64,000 bases of DNA from Ceratobasidium sp. AG-K (taxonomy: Eukaryota > Basidiomycota > Agaricomycetes > Cantharellales > Ceratobasidiaceae): positions 3,968,001-4,032,000 of the forward strand of contig JAWNGF010000002.1 of NCBI GenBank assembly GCA_037039685.1. The letters are read 5' to 3'. Positions 58,601 through 64,000 of the stretch are shown here, piece after piece. The notes under the pieces are model-generated. The model ran no database searches and had not been told where the DNA came from. It was given only the letters and a program-made list of their open reading frames with translations. The translations under genes were made by a program, and so were the position numbers. Position 1 is the stretch's first letter, and each line of letters begins with the position of its first letter.

Positions 58601-61600
58601 CGAGGAGAAATCTCCGTCGCCTACCCCCGTAACCTCGATCCTCAAGTATACTTCCTCATGGTCTGTTTCGAGTCGTGGCCGCGTTTTCTGCACCCGAGTG
58701 TCTCTCTTACCGAAACGATCGATCTCCTCATCAAGTCCATCAACCACGTCGATGCTGGTCTTGCGGAAGCCGCCTCGTCTGCCCTGCGCCGCATGGCGAC
58801 CGACGAGAAACATGTCAAAGCTGCAGTCTGGCGGTGCACTCGGTATCTGTTCTCTCCTACTGCTCAGGGCGGACCGCGCGATACGTCTGCGCTACGAATC
58901 GTGTCTGAGCAGGAATATGTCGTACCACTCTGGGTCGAATTGGTCGAGGCTTGGGCAGAACAGCTCGAGAAACCCGTCAGTGACGAAACAAATGGTGCCG
59001 ATTCTGTCAAGGTGGACTTGGCGGAGCTCGCGCAGGACATTGAAGGTGGCGCGCTCTATCTTTTAACTTCGGTTTCCCAATCGCTTCGCAGTCTCGCCGT
59101 TAAAATCCTGCTCCTCTGCATCACCCTTATCCCCAACGCACGAAAGCACAGCCCGGCCACCCCATCCTCGGTTGCCGACTCGGAGATGCGCGTGGCCCAT
59201 ATCCTTCTTGGGAAAGGACGCTCAATTCCTACCATCTTCGAGCAACGTGCGCACGCGCCTCCCGAAAAATACCGCAGAAAGTTCACCCACTGGCAACAGA
59301 GCAAGGACTCCAACAGTCTTCTGAGACTCGCGCAAAGCAAAGACGAGGACGATCTGCGCGTGTGGTCCTACGTCTTTCCCGCGATCACACAAGAGTGCAT
59401 GCAGCGCTGTCCGCATGCATTGGAATACGCCCGCATGGCATGGAACTCCTGGATAGTAAGGTTCCATCCGGTCATGTCCACTATCGCCGGCATTTCGTCC
59501 AAGGTCGCAGCTGCTGCACCTCTCGCTCGGCCGGCTCGCCAAGGGTCCGGTGCGTCGGAAGACGTCGAAGACAGACGCGATGGTCACGCATTGTCCGTGG
59601 AGCAATGGAGATGTTGGATTATCGCCTGTGCTCGTGCGCTTCCCAGTCTGATACTCGCCCAGTACCCGCTCGCGAGCATACGCGGGTGCCTTCCGACCCA
59701 GTCTCCCAACGAGAGAGGCTGACTACTGCCCGCGGCCTTTTTCGGCTTATCATTCCGTTCCTCTCGTCCGACCAGACCCGTTTTCGCGATGCCGTTACAA
59801 CAGCGCTTGGTCGGTTCACCTGAGCACGTTCCGGACTGTTTTGGAGGATCTGCAGTCTATTACCCGACATATTTACGACGAATTCAGGAGCACTGCGGTA
59901 AACCGCTCGTCCCAGACAGCTCGTCGAGCGCGGAGCCAGGATCGATTGTACGTAGCGGTCGCTCAAGTCCATCAATTGACCGCACATTTTATCCGGGATC
60001 CCAAGTCTTTGAGTGATCAAGGCGCCCTGCATTTTATGCTTCAATTTGTTCGCGAAACGAAAACCTTCCTTAGCCATAACGATATCAAACAAGATTGCGA
60101 CTCTCATCGGCTTCGACGATTATTCTGTGGAGTGGTTGAAAACCTGTTCGACGCCTTGTCCAATCGCAAGGATATCGATCGCTTCATGTGGCCGCACGCT
60201 CGACTTGAACTTTCCACCTTTGCCAGGACTGGTGCATTTACGGGCCCGCATCAGGTCCAGTACGGCACGCCACGCAGCGATGCGGCAAATGCTGTTCGAT
60301 ATGGGACTTCCGCGTTATACGATTCGGAATGCGAGCAATTAGTCGACGCCGTTCCCGCGGCAATGGCATCCCTATGCGTGAGTAACCTAAATCCATGGCC
60401 GGCACATTCAAGTTAATTGATACGTCGGTTCCAGGCAGGAGCCTTCTTTTATGTCGACAAGACAGTCCGATCTCCAGGAAAGCATGTCGCCCCGGATGGT
60501 CCCCCACCACTTACCGTTCAAGGAGTACTCGACTGGATCAATGCATCGCTAGAGCACCCGTCTGAGTCTGTTAATGCATCCGGAAGGTAAGACTGCAAAG
60601 TCTCGCATTAGTCTCACTGATAATCTTTCGGCTTAGGAAAGCGCTAAAGTCGTTGTTGACCTATCCCGCAAGAAACGAGGAACTTTTGGACGATATCTGT
60701 CGTCGAGCTTTCGGGTCCTTGCACACTATGCCTGGAAGCACGCCTTCGTTTGGGGTGGTGGCCGATGTCATCTTGACCTGCACAGACTCCCCGTTTTCGT
60801 TTAGCCAAGTCGTTTGCCTTGCACTGGCGAGCCTCGGCGACACTGACCACCAAATTCGCCGCCACGGATTTGATGTCCTCGAAGCCACTCACCGACAAAC
60901 CTCCAAAGTCCCATTTATTGCCGAGTCCGAGGCTGCAATTCGCAGCTACGCCCCTAGTGTATACCTTCCTGGGCAACGACGAATCTCCGAGTTCTTGGCC
61001 ACAAACCATCCGGGAGAAGCGGTCCCACTACTCGCGCAGTGTGCCCTTCACCTTTCTCATCTTCGAGAAGGGGAGGCGCTCGTGTTACATGCACTCGAGC
61101 CTTGGATGGCGTACGTCGAGCTGATGGCCGAAGGCTCCAACGACTTGCTACAGACTGGCGACCTCTGCATGCATAATCTTCTCGCGTTGACCATTCGGTT
61201 TGGAGACAGTCATCCTAATGAGATCCAGGCGCTGTGGACCAAACTAGTCGCTGGAACATACCCCATGAACCACCACGCAATTGTAAAATGGCTCATCGAG
61301 CAGGCGACTTGGCTAGGGAATGCTGCCTTTGTTGCGTACTGCCGTCGGGTTATCGCTTATTTGTCCCGTACCCAGTTTGGCGAACTCGTCTTCCACGAGC
61401 TATGTACCCTCATATCCCCCGCCACCATGTCTATCCAAAAAGCCAACATACCCAAGCGCCCTCGCTCCCACTTGTACACTGCCAACCTGGAGACGTTACT
61501 TCCTTTGTCTGAATCGCGGAAGCAGCTTTCCATCGCCCAATTAGCCCTGCTGTTCCTCGGCGATGTGGCTCTCGACCCCTCCTGGGACATTTCATTTCAG

Positions 61601-64000
61601 CTCCCCATCTTCCTCCATGCCATCTTCCTTCAGGCAGACCACAAGTCACCGAGCGTCGAAGAAGAAATTCACCACCTTCTACTCCAAACACTTAGAACGT
61701 GCACCGCCGTATATGACGATAGTGGACTCGCCGGCCTGAGCAGGGAAGACGTCAAGTCAGCTATAGCTCGACTAGCCGATCAATCGAGCGACGCATTCTG
61801 GCTGCCCAACGAACCAGGCACCTTAGACATGGAGAAGTTGTGTTTGGAGGTGTTGAGGTTACTGGAGCCTTCTCGTCCTCGTCTTCGCCAAGAATGGGGA
61901 CTCCTGGCTCTAGAGTGGGGTGCACATAGTTCTGATGCATCGACAGCGGCTTTATCACTTCACCTCCTTCGTATCTTGCAGCCGCGAGTTCAACAGGGCG
62001 CCCTCAACGAGTTACTCGGGCGGTTAACCAACACTGTAGCTTCGAACGATTCTGGTCCCCAGAAGGTCTCACAGGAGGTCCTCATGTCGCTTACAGCACT
62101 GGTCAAAGCCGACGCCTTGGATCATAGTTTATGGCTCCAGCTATTTTGGTGCGCGCGGGCATGCTTGTCAACCACGGTGGAAGCAGAATACGCCCAGGCG
62201 CTGATACTGCTCAAAACGTTGCTTCAAATCTTGGATATAACCAACGAAATAGTTGTCGAAGACCTCCTCGACTACCAGCCTGAATCCTGGGATACGGACG
62301 ACATTAGCCTTCAGGCCGTCATACTCCCGGGGTTACGGTCATCAGTCACTTGGAAAGACTCGATGGAAGTGTTAAAATCGCTGTCTAGATGTGGCAACGC
62401 AGAATTCATTGATCCCAGCGCCGGTCGGCTGCGTAGCCTTTACACTATCTGCCTTCCTCCTTTCCTCGAAGCAATGGACAAGCCGCATTTGGACGAGGAT
62501 CTTGCCGAGCTCGCGATGAATATAGCCCGAATGGCTGATAGCGAAAAACGGGTTGGCATTAGCCGGCTTATGACTTCCTTTGCCAAACAAAAGTTCCGTA
62601 CCAAGGAGGACTTTTTGCGCCAAGCCGTCTCATGCTTGCGCGAAAACTATACCGCCAAACACTCCACAGAAATCCTCTCGCTGCTCCTCGGACTTGTGCT
62701 GAATTCGGAGCGTTGGCTTCGGGTCAGGTCAATGCAACTCCTGAAGCTCCTCTTCCAGCACGTCGAAACCAAGAATCAAAACGTTCTCAGCGAACTCCTG
62801 ATGCCCCTACTTTCTCTGCTCCGCACCGATCTAGCGCTACAAGCCCTCGACGTCCTGGACGAACCCCTGTCTGTCTCCGGTGGACTTGCCGCGACGCACG
62901 TACTTCGCATGAGCATGCACATCAGAAGCTCGCGGGAGCTGGAAGAAAACCTTGTTGTCTTTGGGATGCCTGAGCAATCCGGATGGTGTGTTGCCAAACC
63001 GCTCGAGATGGCAGCGTTGTGCCGCAGAAACGTTCAAGCGCTATACGAGTCATTCAGCGCGACAGCTAGCGCACGGCCGGTCACAATGGCATTTTCGGTC
63101 GCACTAGACGGCGTGTCCGGCCAGAATGGTATGGGGGGGGCTGATGGTTTTGGTGAATTCGGTATGGGTTTTCAGGGAGGCGACGATGACGACCTCGGAA
63201 ACTTGGTTAGCCAACTCAACGACCTAAACAGCTTCTTCACAGCCGACGGTCCTATCTATGAGCCCATTACCGTTTCTCCTACTCCGCCATCCGCACCAGT
63301 TACATTCCAAAATGAAGCCGAAAGGCGTGTCGCTGCTATCCTATCTCGGTCGCTCGCCCAGTCTGGCGCTCGTGGAGACTCGATCTCGTCCATGGACGGC
63401 GTCAACCAAAGCTTCGAACGCGAACGTGAAGACAAGGCGCCGGGCACGCCCTACATTGGCTTGTTTGAAATGTCCACGCCCCATCGGGGTGGAGCCGACC
63501 TTGCCCCTCAGAGCAACGGTGACGGAGCTGGCTTGCACGCGCATGGCTACCTCGAAGATTCAGACGGCGAGGAGGGTGGATACGAAGGAGGCGATTCATA
63601 TCTTAGCCACTCCCAATCCCATAATCCCCCCGCGTCGCATGAGGAGCTGCTGGGGACGTCGTATCCAACCTCATCTTTTACTTCTACCTCCCGAGAAGAC
63701 GTAACCCTCCCACATCTAAACGGATACTCTAGTCGCGAGCATGGGACCGGCACTTACTCTGATGAGGTTGAAAGCGACGATGACCGCAAGGATGCGTTTG
63801 GACTTGAGTCTCCGAGACAAAAGATCAGGACGCGTCGACAATCCAGTGGGGGACTCCGCTCGTTATTTGGTGGAGCAGCAAATGCCAACGCGCGTAACGG
63901 GGAAAGCAGAGCTATGGCCGCGTTCGGAGGTACCGTCAATATGAGCATGAGTACTGCTTCGTCTAGGTCGGCCTCGGCGCAGCGGTTTGATTTTAGGAGG
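55692..64000 (+). CDS. Cell morphogenesis protein, Tao3/Pag1/Mor2 (Furry family), 3' end outside window
   Basis: Furry-family scaffolds (yeast Tao3/Pag1, fission yeast Mor2) work with NDR kinases (Cbk1/Orb6) in polarised growth. Exons: 55692-56629, 56684-57171, 57220-57300, 57357-57480, 57539-57676, 57731-57931, 57986-60377, 60435-60586 and 60637-64000 (open). An upstream first exon is missing from my model. The lead DDDDYTPGVTAFGRSPTPSQ and a Gly/Ser/Pro-rich region to about 56500 precede the conserved start EYALHAVFLRFVTEVEQKMG. Helical-repeat (HEAT-like) sequence follows, for example KLAFAKSLVEILHP-type blocks, REHTRVPSDPVSQRERLTT and LFRLIIPFLSSDQTRFRD. An acidic disordered part lies near 63180-63840. 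The large exon 57986-60377 is 2392 nt, two short of a multiple of three: one base seems missing near 59640 and one near 59815. Both sit in conserved sequence, so assembly errors are likelier than loss of function. Confidence 0.88.

Noticed and set aside
1..64000. CRISPR arrays, phage, operon-like bacterial features
   Set aside because: None seen; the intron-rich genes rule out a prokaryotic source.

Overview
The window looks like nuclear DNA of a filamentous basidiomycete, probably an agaricomycete close to Rhizoctonia (Ceratobasidiaceae). The clues are genes broken up by many 45-60 nt GT-AG introns, no operons, and gene families typical of those fungi: LaeA-like methyltransferase arrays, NACHT-WD40 (HET-E type) proteins and TKL-like kinases. 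The genus is inferred from family resemblance; no search was run.

Layout. 1-2333: a tandem pair of zinc-type alcohol-dehydrogenase-like (MDR) genes, the first cut by the window edge. 2353-3358: a 1-kb element with 330-bp terminal inverted repeats. 3360-4810: poor region with one doubtful ORF. 4812-19203: an array on the minus strand of seven related SAM-dependent methyltransferase copies. Four are intact (4812-6075, 8984-10250, 11144-12404, 13151-14402) and three are dead (6536-7749, 16615-17330, 17980-19203). A near-perfect 290-bp-arm palindrome (15549-16277) sits inside the array. 20131-28516: conserved cellular genes: a Ser/Pro-rich protein, a DUF4048-like protein, mitochondrial ATP synthase subunit k, deoxyribose-phosphate aldolase and the decapping factor Dcp1. 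29166-38897: two NACHT proteins, one truncated (+) and one with 14 WD40 repeats (-). 39044-43735: one intact aminoglycoside-phosphotransferase/choline-kinase-like gene preceded by three decaying copies. 43877-48806: an arrestin-like gene and two low-complexity proteins. 50693-54774: a TKL-like kinase and a degenerate pseudokinase copy. 55685-64000: most of a Tao3/Mor2/Furry cell-morphogenesis gene, running off the window end.

How parts may work together. Both NACHT proteins and the kinase begin with a similar helical region, and in all three a phase-2 intron is followed by an exon of exactly 139 nt and then a phase-0 intron. I read this as a shared N-terminal module, possibly the MLKL_NTD/HeLo-like four-helix bundle, linking an NLR-like sensor layer and a kinase layer in one 25-kb neighbourhood. 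That is inference. The housekeeping block (20-28 kb) and the morphogenesis gene look like conserved background into which fast-evolving families have expanded.

Data quality. Two single missing bases in the otherwise well-kept morphogenesis gene, and a one-base phase problem in the aldolase gene, suggest residual indel errors in the assembly. Frameshift-only pseudogene calls should be read with that in mind. Exon borders below were chosen by hand from GT-AG sites, reading frame and comparison among paralogues in the window.
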